Assembly (NCBI GenBank): GCA_934277845.1
Contig: CAKQVV010000001.1
Location: 1-64,000 of the forward strand
Direction of reading: 5' to 3'
From: an uncultured Clostridia bacterium
GTDB taxonomy: Bacteria; Bacillota; Clostridia; Christensenellales; Pumilibacteraceae
Length of the DNA: 64,000 bases
How positions within the stretch are numbered: the stretch's first letter is position 1; every line of letters begins with the position of its first letter. This document shows positions 44,271 to 53,244 of this stretch, in pieces. Made by a program: the position numbers and the translations under genes. The notes below the pieces were generated by a model. The model made no database searches, was not told where the DNA came from, and saw only the letters and a program-made list of their open reading frames with translations.

Positions 44271-46892
44271 TTATCTGGTTTCGATACCGTTTGCGGTGAG
44301 GTAGTACATATCGACTACATTCCAGCCGCTTGCGTCGGTGGGCTCCCAGTAATCGTACGATCCCGCCTTGATGCTGATCACGTCGCCGCGCGTTCTCCAC
44401 GCGCCGCCGATGCGCACGACGTAGTTTCCCTTGCCAAGACCGGTGGCAGGATCGAAACGAGTCGCGTCGGGATTGCAGATCATGTCGTTGGGGATAAACC
44501 CTTCGACGATCGTAACGTAGTTGCCCACGCTCCCCGTAGTTTTCATCACGTAGTCCACCGCGTCGCCCTGACGGACGCAACCGATGGGCGTAAAGAAGAA
44601 CTGACGCGTGCCGCTGTGTTCGGTGTTGGAGCTGGTCGAAGTGGCGGTTTCGATGACGAAGTTGCTGAGCATGCCGCAATCGTAGTCGTTGGTCGAGTAC
44701 TTGTTGTGCGCGACTCTCACGAAGAAGTACAGTCCGTCGTTGCCCTTATGATACCGCGCGACAAAGCCCTTGGACGGATCGTCGTTGCCTCTCGCAACCG
44801 ATTCGCGACCGCTCCAGCCCGCCCAGTCGCCGTCGTCGCCGTCTATGACGCGTTCGGTCGCTTTGCCGGAAAGCGTTATGCCGCTGCCGCCGACATAACT
44901 GCGGTGTCCTTTTTCCCACGCGGGAGTGTCGACCTGATACCAGATATACGGCTGATCGTTGAGTCTTCCGAGCGAATTGATTACGTCGTTTTCCGCCGGA
45001 TCCCAGGTTCCGTCCGCGAGTTTCTTGCCCGTACCGGTACGCCAGGAGAACGCGACTCTCACTTTACCGTCGACGATCGCGCCGAGCGCATTGAGTTGCG
45101 CGGCGGAAACGTAACCTTCGGTGACGGTGGTGTAGCGCGTGTACGAGCCCGTCACGCCGCTGTCCTCTGTCTTCATTACCGCGGTGCAAAGATGTGCTTT
45201 GTCCGGCGTGACGTGCAGCGTCGTACTTCCATCGCCGTTATTCACGGTCATGCCTATTTCGAGGCTGGTGTTGTGCGACCATTCGCTGTTGCCACTGAGG
45301 TAAACCGCGTGTTTCGCCTTCGTGACGAAGTACAGTCCGTCGTCTTTGAGAATGGCTTTTACGGTAAATTCTTTGCCGCTGTTGTCGTAAGCATAGGAGC
45401 CGAGTACTCTACCGGAGTATTCCGCCCAGTCGCTGTCGTCGCCGTCGATCGTGTAGTGTTTGGTTTCTATCATCGCCTCTCCCTTCGTCACCGCCGCGTC
45501 GCCTTTGAGAATCGTGTAATCAAAGTATTTCGCGCCGACGTTGAAGGACAGGATCGCGCCGCCCGTTTTTGTGTTGTCGCCGATATAATCATAGGTTCTC
45601 TCGCCGATATAGACGTCGTTCATAAAGTAATGGAATTTGCTCCCGTTCCTGTAAACCGCGATTTTTGCGTTGTCGACGGTAATACCTATGTCGTTGTTTG
45701 CGTTAAGAATTTTCGGAGAACTCCATGCCCAGCCGGAAACGGTATCGATGTTCGTTTCGGTCGCAATAAAGTTCTTGATCGAGGAAGCGTCCGCGGACAC
45801 GTCGTACATCGCCATCACCGAACGGAAATGAGATTCGCCGTTCTGCGTCGTCGGCTCGCCCATAAACATCCAGCCCACTTTCGGGTACTTGTCGCCGTTG
45901 TAGATCTCGTTGACTTTGATCGTGGTTTCGACGTAGAATTTCGTTTCGTTGAAGTTTTTGATATACAACTTCGCGTCCGGTCCCGCCGTCGAATCGACAT
46001 AGGGATTTTCGCCGTTGTCGTGGCTGAGATCGAATCCCTCGGAATAGTAAGTCCTGCTGTCGAGATGACCGAAGTTTTCGCCCTCGGACGCGACGACTCT
46101 GCCGCTTTCGTCAAACTTGAACCAGGTGCCGGGCGCGCCGAAGTCCACGCCGAACGGCTTGCCGATGAGTTCCCACGCAAACGGGGACTTTTCCCTCGCG
46201 AACTGGTTGCGCTCGATGGTGAACATGCTCATTATCGCGTCGGGCTTACTCTCGTAACCCAAGGACTTCCACGGGATAAAGACTTCTATGGCGTAACCCT
46301 GCGTGTTCGCGGTGTTTACTTCGCCCTTGACGTTTACTCCGGTGCCGATGCCTAAAACGGGGTAAACCATATACTCGCCCAGCATGCGCTTGCGAAGCTG
46401 GTACGTTCCGTCGGTCGCAAACCCGAACTCGAACGCGCCTTCGTCGATCGAGCGATAGGAGCAGTCCGCAATGTACACCGACATGCCGGTTTTCTGGAAA
46501 GGATCGCGCTTGTCGGTGGTGTTATTGCCGTTCCAGTTGATCGGATCGTCGGTAATCATGGCATAGTAAACGCCCTTGTCTGTCATTGTGCCGGTGGCTT
46601 TTATCGTACAGTCGTCGAGGTCGACCATTGTATAACGGTCGTCGCGCTGATTGCGGGTGGAAACCATCTCCACCCAGGTCAGATTCTGCCAGATGTCCTC
46701 GTCGAACTTGCCGTCGAACACGATGCCCTCGTCCGCGTCGACATCGGCGTTGCGATCGGCAGGCGGGGCTTCGGGTTTGCGGACATAACCGTCAAACAGT
46801 CCGTTGTTTTGCGCGTCGCCGCATGCCGCCAAAGCGAACGCGGAAAGTAGCAAAGTGAGTATCAGTACGAGAGAAATAATTTTCTTTTTCAT
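44271..46892 (-). CDS. Lipoprotein with CBM9/DOMON-like carbohydrate-binding domains
   Basis: 873 residues. Signal peptide with lipobox LAAC. At least three beta-sandwich units of the CBM9-like kind: residues about 55-255 (FDGKFDEDIWQNLTWV, GYAIEVFIPWKSLG), then one around KHYTIDGDDSDWAEYSGRVLG and one around TERVIDGDDGDWAGWSGRESV; each pairs a D-G-D-(S/G)-D-W motif with a later FVTKAKHAVYLS or FFVRVAHNKYS strand. A further segment near residues 300-470 looks concanavalin-like. No catalytic motif, so a glycan-binding surface protein. It follows the GH43-type gene by 12 nt and likely docks the same polysaccharide. Confidence 0.8.
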   Translation of the reverse strand: MKKKIISLVLILTLLLSAFALAACGDAQNNGLFDGYVRKPEAPPADRNADVDADEGIVFDGKFDEDIWQNLTWVEMVSTRNQRDDRYTMVDLDDCTIKATGTMTDKGVYYAMITDDPINWNGNNTTDKRDPFQKTGMSVYIADCSYRSIDEGAFEFGFATDGTYQLRKRMLGEYMVYPVLGIGTGVNVKGEVNTANTQGYAIEVFIPWKSLGYESKPDAIMSMFTIERNQFAREKSPFAWELIGKPFGVDFGAPGTWFKFDESGRVVASEGENFGHLDSRTYYSEGFDLSHDNGENPYVDSTAGPDAKLYIKNFNETKFYVETTIKVNEIYNGDKYPKVGWMFMGEPTTQNGESHFRSVMAMYDVSADASSIKNFIATETNIDTVSGWAWSSPKILNANNDIGITVDNAKIAVYRNGSKFHYFMNDVYIGERTYDYIGDNTKTGGAILSFNVGAKYFDYTILKGDAAVTKGEAMIETKHYTIDGDDSDWAEYSGRVLGSYAYDNSGKEFTVKAILKDDGLYFVTKAKHAVYLSGNSEWSHNTSLEIGMTVNNGDGSTTLHVTPDKAHLCTAVMKTEDSGVTGSYTRYTTVTEGYVSAAQLNALGAIVDGKVRVAFSWRTGTGKKLADGTWDPAENDVINSLGRLNDQPYIWYQVDTPAWEKGHRSYVGGSGITLSGKATERVIDGDDGDWAGWSGRESVARGNDDPSKGFVARYHKGNDGLYFFVRVAHNKYSTNDYDCGMLSNFVIETATSTSSNTEHSGTRQFFFTPIGCVRQGDAVDYVMKTTGSVGNYVTIVEGFIPNDMICNPDATRFDPATGLGKGNYVVRIGGAWRTRGDVISIKAGSYDYWEPTDASGWNVVDMYYLTANGIETR

Positions 46893-46904
46893 GATTTTCC
46901 CTCC

Positions 46905-48956
46905 TTATTTACCGAGAACGAAAATCTCGGAAATGCACACGGGTTTATCCGACTGGATCGTGATGCGGATAGTTTTGACGCGGATTTCGTCGAACTCCAC
47001 CGCTACCGAGCCGCCCGGACGCGCGACGTTTTCGTTCTCGTCGGGATCCCAGTGCGTGGTGAACTTGTCTTTGTCGAATTTAAGATCGGCGATGTAAGCC
47101 GTGCCCGTCACTTCCTTGCCGTTTTTGTCGGTCTTGACGAAGTCGAACTCGATTCTCGACACATTGTCAAACATGGTTTCGAGGTCGTTGGAATTGAAGA
47201 TCATGACCGAGCGGATTGCGCGGTAATCGTCGAACGTCAAGGTAATGTTCGTGTTCTTTTTGGTGGTGAACTGACCGATATAATCGTTGAAAGTGTTGTA
47301 GGCGATAAGTCCGTCGTTGAGATATCCGGCGTCGGTATCGTCGTCGCCGCCCGTCGCCGTCACGGTCGCCTGCCCGGCGATGTTCCTGTACCCGGCGGCA
47401 GGACCGATCTTGGGCATGAGCGCATAGGACGGACCGTTTGCGTGCAGGAGTTTCTGTCCGTCGGGACGAGTGTAGAAAAGTACTTCGTCGACGCAGCTGC
47501 CGCGCTGTCCCTCTCCGCCGTACTGACGGTTGTAGTGCGCGTGATAAGCGATGTAGAGTTTTCCGTCATAGCGGACGAACGAGTGATGACCGGTGCCGGA
47601 CACATGATCCCATTCCGGTTGCGACGAGAGAATAAGTCCGCCGTCCGCGCGGTTGATCTTGGTGAAAGGACCTAACGGGCTTTTGCCGATCGCCTGAGCC
47701 ACGGCGTACATTTTGTTCGGATAACCGTTGATCGAGAACGTGAGGTAATAGGTCTTGGTTTCCGCGTCGTAATACATGTACGGACCTTCGTTGATGTTCT
47801 CGTCGGGATAGTCGGTACGCTTATTCCCGTCCACGGTCTGATAGCCCGTGCGCGCAAGGTAGGTCAGCGTTTCCCACTTCGGATCGTCCGTCCAGTTCTC
47901 GCCCGCTTCCATGCCGTAAACGTTATTGCCCATGTAGGTGTTTGCAAAATAGATATACTTTTTGCCGGTAGCCGGATCGACATAGGGATGCACGTCGATG
48001 GGCACGAATATTTCGTGATAACCGGTTTTGCCTGTTGTTCCGACAAAAAGGTCTTCGTGGCTGATGAACGGATCGGAAACGGAAAGCGTGCGGTTGTTTT
48101 CGTCATAGCCGTCGCTGCCCTCGACGTTTACGTACTGCGTAAAAGGCCCTCTCGGACTGTCCGAAACCGCGACTCCTATCGAATACGGATTGTTCGCGCG
48201 CGAGAAATGGATCTTGACCGCGCGGATCGCGATCAGCGACTCGCGGGCGTAACCGAGGATCGTTTTCTGTTTATCCGCGTCGGACATGTTGCCGCTCTCG
48301 ACCTGATTTTTACGCGATTCATAGTTGGCAAGTTCGTTCTTTATCGTTGTTTTCTGCCGATCGGTATAGCCGTCGAACGCGGCGTCGGTCGAAAACCTGA
48401 TTTTCTCGGCGTCCATAGCCGCCGTCGCCGCGGCGTAATCATAGCCATTCGCTACTCTTTCGATCTCGTGGTATTCTTTTTCTTCGGCGTGATTGTCGAA
48501 ATACTTGCCGTCGGTGCGGCTGTCGTCCTTTGCCGAATAGAACAGGTAATACTTGCCGTTTTTCTCGTCGCGTATGACTTCCGGCGCCCACAGGTTGAAG
48601 TGCGACCAGCTCGCGGCGGCGGGTTCAAACACGGGACCTACGTATTCCCACGTTTCCATATCTTTACTGCGATAAGCCGAATATCCGTGACAGCCGAAAT
48701 CGCTGTCCGAAGTGGGATACATGAAAAACCAGCCGTAATCCGGATCGGACTCGTCGTCGATATAGATAACGGTAGGATCGGCGCAAGCCGCCTCCATATC
48801 GTTTCTGTAATAGAGATCGTCATTGTACACGTCGTCGGCGGACTGATCATAGTACGGCAGTGCGTACTGACCGCTCGTTTTCGAGCACGCGGCGGTGCCG
48901 AAAACAAAGCCGAGCGACAGCGTAAACGCGATTGCAGCCTTCAAAAATTTTCTCAT
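46905..48956 (-). CDS. GH43-type glycoside hydrolase lipoprotein
   Basis: 683 residues. Signal peptide with lipobox TAAC. Five-bladed beta-propeller motifs of GH43: ADPTVIYID (general base Asp), YRSKDMETWEYVGPVF, NLWAPEVIRDEKNGKYYLFYS (modulating residue region), NEGPYMYYDAETKTYYLTFS (general acid Glu), GTGHHSFVRYDGKLYIAYHAH. An insertion rich in Glu/Lys lies near residues 150-235. The C-terminal about 150 residues form a discoidin-like binding domain (RNIAGQATVTATGG). Arabinan, xylan or related side chains are plausible substrates. First gene of a two-gene operon. Confidence 0.87.
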   Translation of the reverse strand: MRKFLKAAIAFTLSLGFVFGTAACSKTSGQYALPYYDQSADDVYNDDLYYRNDMEAACADPTVIYIDDESDPDYGWFFMYPTSDSDFGCHGYSAYRSKDMETWEYVGPVFEPAAASWSHFNLWAPEVIRDEKNGKYYLFYSAKDDSRTDGKYFDNHAEEKEYHEIERVANGYDYAAATAAMDAEKIRFSTDAAFDGYTDRQKTTIKNELANYESRKNQVESGNMSDADKQKTILGYARESLIAIRAVKIHFSRANNPYSIGVAVSDSPRGPFTQYVNVEGSDGYDENNRTLSVSDPFISHEDLFVGTTGKTGYHEIFVPIDVHPYVDPATGKKYIYFANTYMGNNVYGMEAGENWTDDPKWETLTYLARTGYQTVDGNKRTDYPDENINEGPYMYYDAETKTYYLTFSINGYPNKMYAVAQAIGKSPLGPFTKINRADGGLILSSQPEWDHVSGTGHHSFVRYDGKLYIAYHAHYNRQYGGEGQRGSCVDEVLFYTRPDGQKLLHANGPSYALMPKIGPAAGYRNIAGQATVTATGGDDDTDAGYLNDGLIAYNTFNDYIGQFTTKKNTNITLTFDDYRAIRSVMIFNSNDLETMFDNVSRIEFDFVKTDKNGKEVTGTAYIADLKFDKDKFTTHWDPDENENVARPGGSVAVEFDEIRVKTIRITIQSDKPVCISEIFVLGK

Positions 48957-49012
48957 ACTTTTTCCTCCGAAAAACTAACCTATTGATTTCAGATTCGTAT
49001 TCTATCATTAGT

Positions 49013-49041
49013 ATATTACCATTATTTTTCACTTTTATCAA
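49013..49041 (-). promoter_or_regulatory. Candidate promoter of the GH43/CBM9-like operon
   Basis: Minus strand: TTGATA (49036-49041), 17 nt, TAATAT (49013-49018); ribosome site CGGAGG before the start at 48956. Confidence 0.5.
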
Positions 49042-49129
49042 TGTGTTTTTCCATACAAATATTGACTTATTCTATCGTTTCGTCGCTACTCTACTACCGA
49101 ATAAACTTCAAAAAGTTTTATCAAATCGC

Positions 49130-49158
49130 TTGACAACGCGATTGTACGCGTATATACT
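49130..49158 (+). promoter_or_regulatory. Promoter of the ABC-GntR operon
   Basis: TTGACA (49130-49135), 17 nt, TATACT (49153-49158), overlapped by the operator at 49150-49168. Confidence 0.75.
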
Positions 49159-49168
49159 GTGTATATAC
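49150..49168. promoter_or_regulatory. Probable GntR/YtrA-type operator
   Basis: GTATATAC-TGT-GTATATAC, two self-complementary 8-mers around a TGT core, with outer TGTAC/GTACA half-sites. It covers the -10 box and start point, so the GntR protein encoded third in the operon would repress its own operon. Confidence 0.6.
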
Positions 49169-49208
49169 AATATGTACAGTTGCCGCAAGAGGCGGCGAAG
49201 GAGCGTCA

Positions 49209-50072
49209 ATGGGAATATTCGAAGCGAAGGGACTGACGAAACGATACGGGAGCGTCGGGATAGAAGACGTTTCATTTTCGCTCGAGCCGGGGCTGATAAC
49301 GGGATTTATCGGCGCGAACGGCGCAGGCAAGACCACGACGATGAAATGCGCGCTCGGCGTCGTGCGCCCCGACGCGGGCGAAGTGACGGCGTTCGGGCTC
49401 TCGATGCGCGACCGGGAAGAAGAGATAAAAAGCCGCGTGGCGTTCGCCTCGGGCGGATTCGACTACTACCCCTACTTCAAGGCGGGAAAAGTCGCGAAGA
49501 TGTTGAGCGGGTTTTATCCTACATGGCGCGACGACGTTTACGGCAATCTTATAAAAAAGTTCGGGCTTGACGAGAACAAGCGGATCCGCGACTTTTCGGC
49601 AGGCATGAAAGTGAAGTTTGCGCTGGCTCTGGCGCTTTCTCACGACGCGGACGTGCTGTTTCTGGACGAACCGACGAGCGGCTTGGATCCGCTTGCCCGC
49701 GACGAACTTCTCGACCTTTTCCGTTCGATCGCGTACGATCGCGGCAAAAGCATACTTTTCTCCACTCACGTCACTTCCGATCTCGACAAGTGCGCCGATA
49801 AGATACTTATTATCCGCGACGGCAGAATAATTTCGGACGAAACGCGCGACGATCTTATCGACGGACACGTCGTTATCCGCGGCGGCGCGGACGAACTCAC
49901 GGACGAAATAAAAGCGAAAGCCGTGGGATACAAGACCAACTCTTACTCGTTCTCCGCGCTGGTAAAACGCGGAGACCTGCCCACGGACGGGTTCGTCACC
50001 GAAAAACCCGATCTAGAGGACGTAATGATTTACTACTACCGCCGCAACGGCGAAGGAGATGCCGCGCTATGA
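49209..50072 (+). CDS. ABC transporter ATP-binding protein
   Basis: 287 residues. Walker A GANGAGKTT, Q-loop region, signature FSAGMK, Walker B VLFLDEPTSGLD, H-loop FSTHV. The C-terminal extension of about 75 residues is typical of YtrB/BcrA-like ATPases. Ribosome site AAGGAG; the stop overlaps the permease start (ATGA). With the permease and the GntR regulator it forms a YtrA-type operon, usually linked to cell-envelope stress or peptide antibiotics. Confidence 0.92.
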   Translation: MGIFEAKGLTKRYGSVGIEDVSFSLEPGLITGFIGANGAGKTTTMKCALGVVRPDAGEVTAFGLSMRDREEEIKSRVAFASGGFDYYPYFKAGKVAKMLSGFYPTWRDDVYGNLIKKFGLDENKRIRDFSAGMKVKFALALALSHDADVLFLDEPTSGLDPLARDELLDLFRSIAYDRGKSILFSTHVTSDLDKCADKILIIRDGRIISDETRDDLIDGHVVIRGGADELTDEIKAKAVGYKTNSYSFSALVKRGDLPTDGFVTEKPDLEDVMIYYYRRNGEGDAAL

Positions 50073-50752
50073 CCGAAAAAACCAAAAACAAGCGTTCCGC
50101 GCTTTACTCGCTCGTAAAGAAAGAACTGTTTTTCTCCACGCACCCCACGCTGTGGCTGTTCGCGCTGCTGGGCGTGCTGACGATTATCCCGAACTATCCC
50201 ATGATAATCGCGCCGGGTTACGTTTTTCTCGCGGTTTTCAACGCGTTCAATATCGGCAGGGCGAACAAAAATCTTGACTTTACCGTGACTCTGCCCGTGC
50301 GCCGCCGCGACGTCGTGACAGCCTCGGCGGCAGTGATCATAGCGTTTGAAACGCTCACCCTCGCCGTGTGCGGAATCTGCGCCGCGATTGCCGATTTCGT
50401 GATTTCGCCCGCCGGCAACAACGTGGGACTGGATCCCAACCTCGCGTTCTTCGGCGTGGTTCTTATCGGCTACGGCGTTTTCAATCTCATATTCCTCGCG
50501 GGCTTTTACCGCACGGGTTACAAATCGGGATTCCCCACCCTGTTCGGACTTGTCGGCTATCTCATACTGTACGCCGCGTGCGAAACTCTCGTCAGGCTTA
50601 TTCCCGCGCTCACCGATTCGCTCGACGGACTTAACCCCGCATATCTCCCCGTCCGCGCGATAACGTTCGCGATCGGCGCGGTGCTGTTCGCCGCTTTTAC
50701 CTGTGCCGGCGTGAAGGCGGGACAAAAGAAGTTTGACAAAATCAGTCTTTGA
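50069..50752 (+). CDS. ABC-2 type transporter permease
   Basis: 227 residues with six hydrophobic segments after a basic start (TEKTKNKRSALYSLVKKEL). The motif DFTVTLPVRRRDVVTA is characteristic of ABC-2 permeases encoded beside YtrA-type regulators. Translationally coupled to the ATPase gene by a 4-nt overlap. Confidence 0.88.
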   Translation: MTEKTKNKRSALYSLVKKELFFSTHPTLWLFALLGVLTIIPNYPMIIAPGYVFLAVFNAFNIGRANKNLDFTVTLPVRRRDVVTASAAVIIAFETLTLAVCGICAAIADFVISPAGNNVGLDPNLAFFGVVLIGYGVFNLIFLAGFYRTGYKSGFPTLFGLVGYLILYAACETLVRLIPALTDSLDGLNPAYLPVRAITFAIGAVLFAAFTCAGVKAGQKKFDKISL

Positions 50753-50797
50753 TAATATAATTAAGGAATACGACGAAAACGAAAGGACGGACGGCGT

Positions 50798-51169
50798 TTG
50801 AAACTCGTTATCTCTCCCAAAAGTGAAAAGCCGATTTACGAGCAGGTTTACGACCGGATCGCCGCAGGCGTGTTGTCGGGCGAACTCGCGCCGGACGCGA
50901 TGCTGCCGTCGATACGCGGAATCGCGACCGAACTCGGCATCAGCGTGATCACCGTCAAGAACGCCTACGACGCGCTGGAAAAAGACGGTTACATCTACAC
51001 CCGCGCGGGCAAGGGATGTTTCATTTGTCCCGAAACTCCCGCTTCGCTCGGCGAAAAACGCGTGCGGGAATGTGAAAAATCGCTCGCCGCCGCCGTCGGA
51101 TATTGCCGTTCGCTGGGACTGACAGACGAGGAAATCGCGGTCCTCACGCGGAAAATTCTCGGCGATTAA
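50798..51169 (+). CDS. GntR family regulator (YtrA subfamily)
   Basis: 123 residues, starting at TTG 50798 with an AAAGGA site. Winged helix: PIYEQVYDRIAAGVLSGEL, LPSIRGIATELGISVITVKNAYDALEKDGYIYTRAGKGCFI. The short C-terminal tail without an effector domain is the YtrA subfamily mark. Third gene of the operon; likely binds the site at 49150-49168. Confidence 0.9.
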   Translation: MKLVISPKSEKPIYEQVYDRIAAGVLSGELAPDAMLPSIRGIATELGISVITVKNAYDALEKDGYIYTRAGKGCFICPETPASLGEKRVRECEKSLAAAVGYCRSLGLTDEEIAVLTRKILGD

Positions 51170-51235
51170 ATCATGGCGCGGGGCGCGTTCATCGTCGCTT
51201 TTAACCCGAAATCATTATACTATCGAGGTAATTTT

Positions 51236-52483
51236 ATGACCGTAACCGAATTTTTAGACAGTTCGTACACCGCTTTTCACGCGTGCGAAAACGCCGCGAA
51301 AATGCTGGACGAGGCGGGTTTTACGCGCGTTTCGCTCTCCGATAAACTCGCGCCGAAACCCGGCGACAAATACTATTTCGTAAAAAACGACAGCGCGCTG
51401 GTCGCGTTCAGAATAGGCAAACCCGGCGACTGCGGCTTCAACGTGATCGCTTGTCACACCGACTCTCCCGCGCTTCACGTCAAGGGCAATGCGCTCCTTG
51501 ACAGCAAAGAAGGCAAGCGCGTCAACGTCGAGGAATACGGCGGACTCGTCATGTACAGCATGATGGATATTCCGCTGAAAATCGCGGGGCGCGCCGTATA
51601 TGAAACTGCGGACGGGCTTGTAGCGAAAACCGTGGTAAGCGACGGCGTTTTCAATATCCCCGGGCAGGCAATCCACCAGAACCGCGAAGTCAACGACAAG
51701 TGCGGACTCAACGCTCAGATCGATATGTTGCCGCTCGCGGGCGACGCGACCGACGTTTATTCGCTCGTCGGCGGCGGAGAAATAGTCGACGCCGATCTTT
51801 ACGCCGTGCCTGCGGTGAAGGCTTTTCGCTCGGGCGCGAAGTCGGAATTTCTCGTATCTCCGCGCATAGATAACTTAACGAACGTTTACTCGTCCGTCCG
51901 CGCGATAATCGACTGCGAGCCTGCCGGTATTGCCGTGTGCGCATGTTTCGATAACGAGGAAATCGGCAGCATGACAAAGCAGGGCGCGCGCTCGTCGTTG
52001 CTTTTCTCCGCGCTCAGAAAAATAAACGCCGCATGCGGCAAGACGGACGACGATTTTTACGCCGCGATCGAAAACGGTATGCTGCTTTCCGCGGACAACG
52101 GGCATGCCGTCCACCCCGCTCACCCCGAAAAAAGCGATCCCGCGATCGCTCCCGTAGTAAACGGCGGCGTTGTAATCAAGCACCACGTCAATTATGCGAC
52201 CGACGGGCTGAGTTCCGCCGCGATCAAAGTTTTGCTGAAGCGTTGCGGCGTGACTTATCAGGAATACTACAACCGCTCGGACGCGCGTTGCGGCAGCACC
52301 TTGGGACCTATGGCGAGCGCGATAACCGGTCTTAACGCCTGCGACGTGGGACTTGCCCAGCTCGCGATGCATTCCGCGCTCGAAACCGTAGGTTACGACG
52401 ATATCGCCCTCATGCAAAAGTTTATGACCGCGTTCTGTTCCGCACGTTTTACAAAGACTCCCGACGGACTGAAAATAGAGTAA
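51236..52483 (+). CDS. M18 family aminopeptidase
   Basis: 415 residues. Metal and active-site motifs of M18 zinc aminopeptidases: ACHTDSPAL (first His/Asp), NREVNDKCGLNAQ, CFDNEEIGS (catalytic Glu pair), DNGHAVHPAHPEK and SDARCGSTLGP. Cytosolic, removes acidic or neutral N-terminal residues from peptides. The start at 51236 has GAGG; the frame is open upstream to 51173 without a ribosome site. Confidence 0.92.
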   Translation: MTVTEFLDSSYTAFHACENAAKMLDEAGFTRVSLSDKLAPKPGDKYYFVKNDSALVAFRIGKPGDCGFNVIACHTDSPALHVKGNALLDSKEGKRVNVEEYGGLVMYSMMDIPLKIAGRAVYETADGLVAKTVVSDGVFNIPGQAIHQNREVNDKCGLNAQIDMLPLAGDATDVYSLVGGGEIVDADLYAVPAVKAFRSGAKSEFLVSPRIDNLTNVYSSVRAIIDCEPAGIAVCACFDNEEIGSMTKQGARSSLLFSALRKINAACGKTDDDFYAAIENGMLLSADNGHAVHPAHPEKSDPAIAPVVNGGVVIKHHVNYATDGLSSAAIKVLLKRCGVTYQEYYNRSDARCGSTLGPMASAITGLNACDVGLAQLAMHSALETVGYDDIALMQKFMTAFCSARFTKTPDGLKIE

Positions 52484-52569
52484 AATTTATAAGGCAGATC
52501 GATTCGTTCCGGCATAGGATTCCGCGTCGCAACGGCGTTGTCCTTATAATTATCCCTTAACCAAACGAA

Positions 52570-52608
52570 AAACCGTCTCGTGTTCATACAAGACGGTTTG
52601 CTTTTATT
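52570..52608. terminator. Bidirectional terminator after the aminopeptidase and HTH genes
   Basis: Stem AAACCGTCT / AGACGGTTT with T-rich flanks on both strands, between the convergent aminopeptidase (plus) and double-HTH regulator (minus). Confidence 0.8.
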
Positions 52609-52622
52609 CCGTATTCTCTGCC

Positions 52623-53072
52623 CTAATACGGCAAGTTCGTTCTGCCGACGAGATAATCGACCGAGCAGCCGAACATGTCGGCGAGTTTTATCAATATTTC
52701 GATCTTCGGCAAACGCTTGAAATCGTTCCATTTCGACACGGCGGAAGTTCCCAAGCCGCATTCTTTTGCGATGCGATAGGACGAAACTCCTGCGGGCGAT
52801 TGAAGAGACGCGATGCGGCGGGCGAACTTTTCGGGCGAGCCGCTGCGGATTATGCTCTTGTTTTCGCTGCGTCCCAGCATATAATCGAGCGAAACGTTCA
52901 TATAATCGGCAAGTTTCGTCAGCGCGCGAGCCGACGGCATCTGCCGCTGATACAACCAGTTGTTGACGGCGGTTTTGTTGCAACCGGAAGCCTCGGCGAG
53001 TTTATACGATTTCATATCGCGCTCGTCGAGATATTTTTTTATGGCAACGCTTATGTAATACGACGTTTCCAA
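52623..53072 (-). CDS. Regulator with two tandem XRE-type helix-turn-helix domains
   Basis: 149 residues, starting at TTG 53072 (GGGAG 6 nt upstream). Two HTH domains of similar length: residues about 8-67 (SYKLAEASGCNKTAVNNWL, ALTKLADYMNVSLDYMLGR) and 82-146 (SSYRIAKECGLGTSAVSKW, ILIKLADMFGCSVDYLVGR). Both end with the same DY(M/L)(L/V)GR motif, so the protein arose by duplication. No other domain, so it may bind two half-sites as a monomer. Targets unknown. Confidence 0.85.
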   Translation of the reverse strand: METSYYISVAIKKYLDERDMKSYKLAEASGCNKTAVNNWLYQRQMPSARALTKLADYMNVSLDYMLGRSENKSIIRSGSPEKFARRIASLQSPAGVSSYRIAKECGLGTSAVSKWNDFKRLPKIEILIKLADMFGCSVDYLVGRTNLPY

Positions 53073-53108
53073 ATGCCTCTCCCGTCGGTAAATATTATTA
53101 ACAAGTCG

Positions 53109-53137
53109 ATTATACTACAATCCGCGCGTTTAATCAA
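53109..53137 (-). promoter_or_regulatory. Promoter of the double-HTH gene
   Basis: Minus strand: TTGATT (53132-53137), 17 nt, TATAAT (53109-53114). Confidence 0.65.
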
Positions 53138-53184
53138 GAAAAACAAGGGGGCTTACGAAAATTATTTTCTCGCCGTCCCAAATG

Positions 53185-53228
53185 AGAAAAAACGCCGTAA
53201 AGCAAGATAAGCCCTGCCGGACGGCATT
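53185..53228 (-). terminator. Probable terminator of the degV-like gene
   Basis: Minus strand AATGCCGT ... ACGGCGTT with a long loop, followed by TTTTT; 17 nt after the stop. Confidence 0.5.
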
Positions 53229-53244
53229 TTATCAGACCTGTAAT

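Noticed and set aside
44262..46355. Plus-strand open frame of 697 codons opposite the CBM9-like lipoprotein gene
   Set aside because: Shadow of the minus gene; composition is Arg/Val/His-rich and without any recognisable domain.
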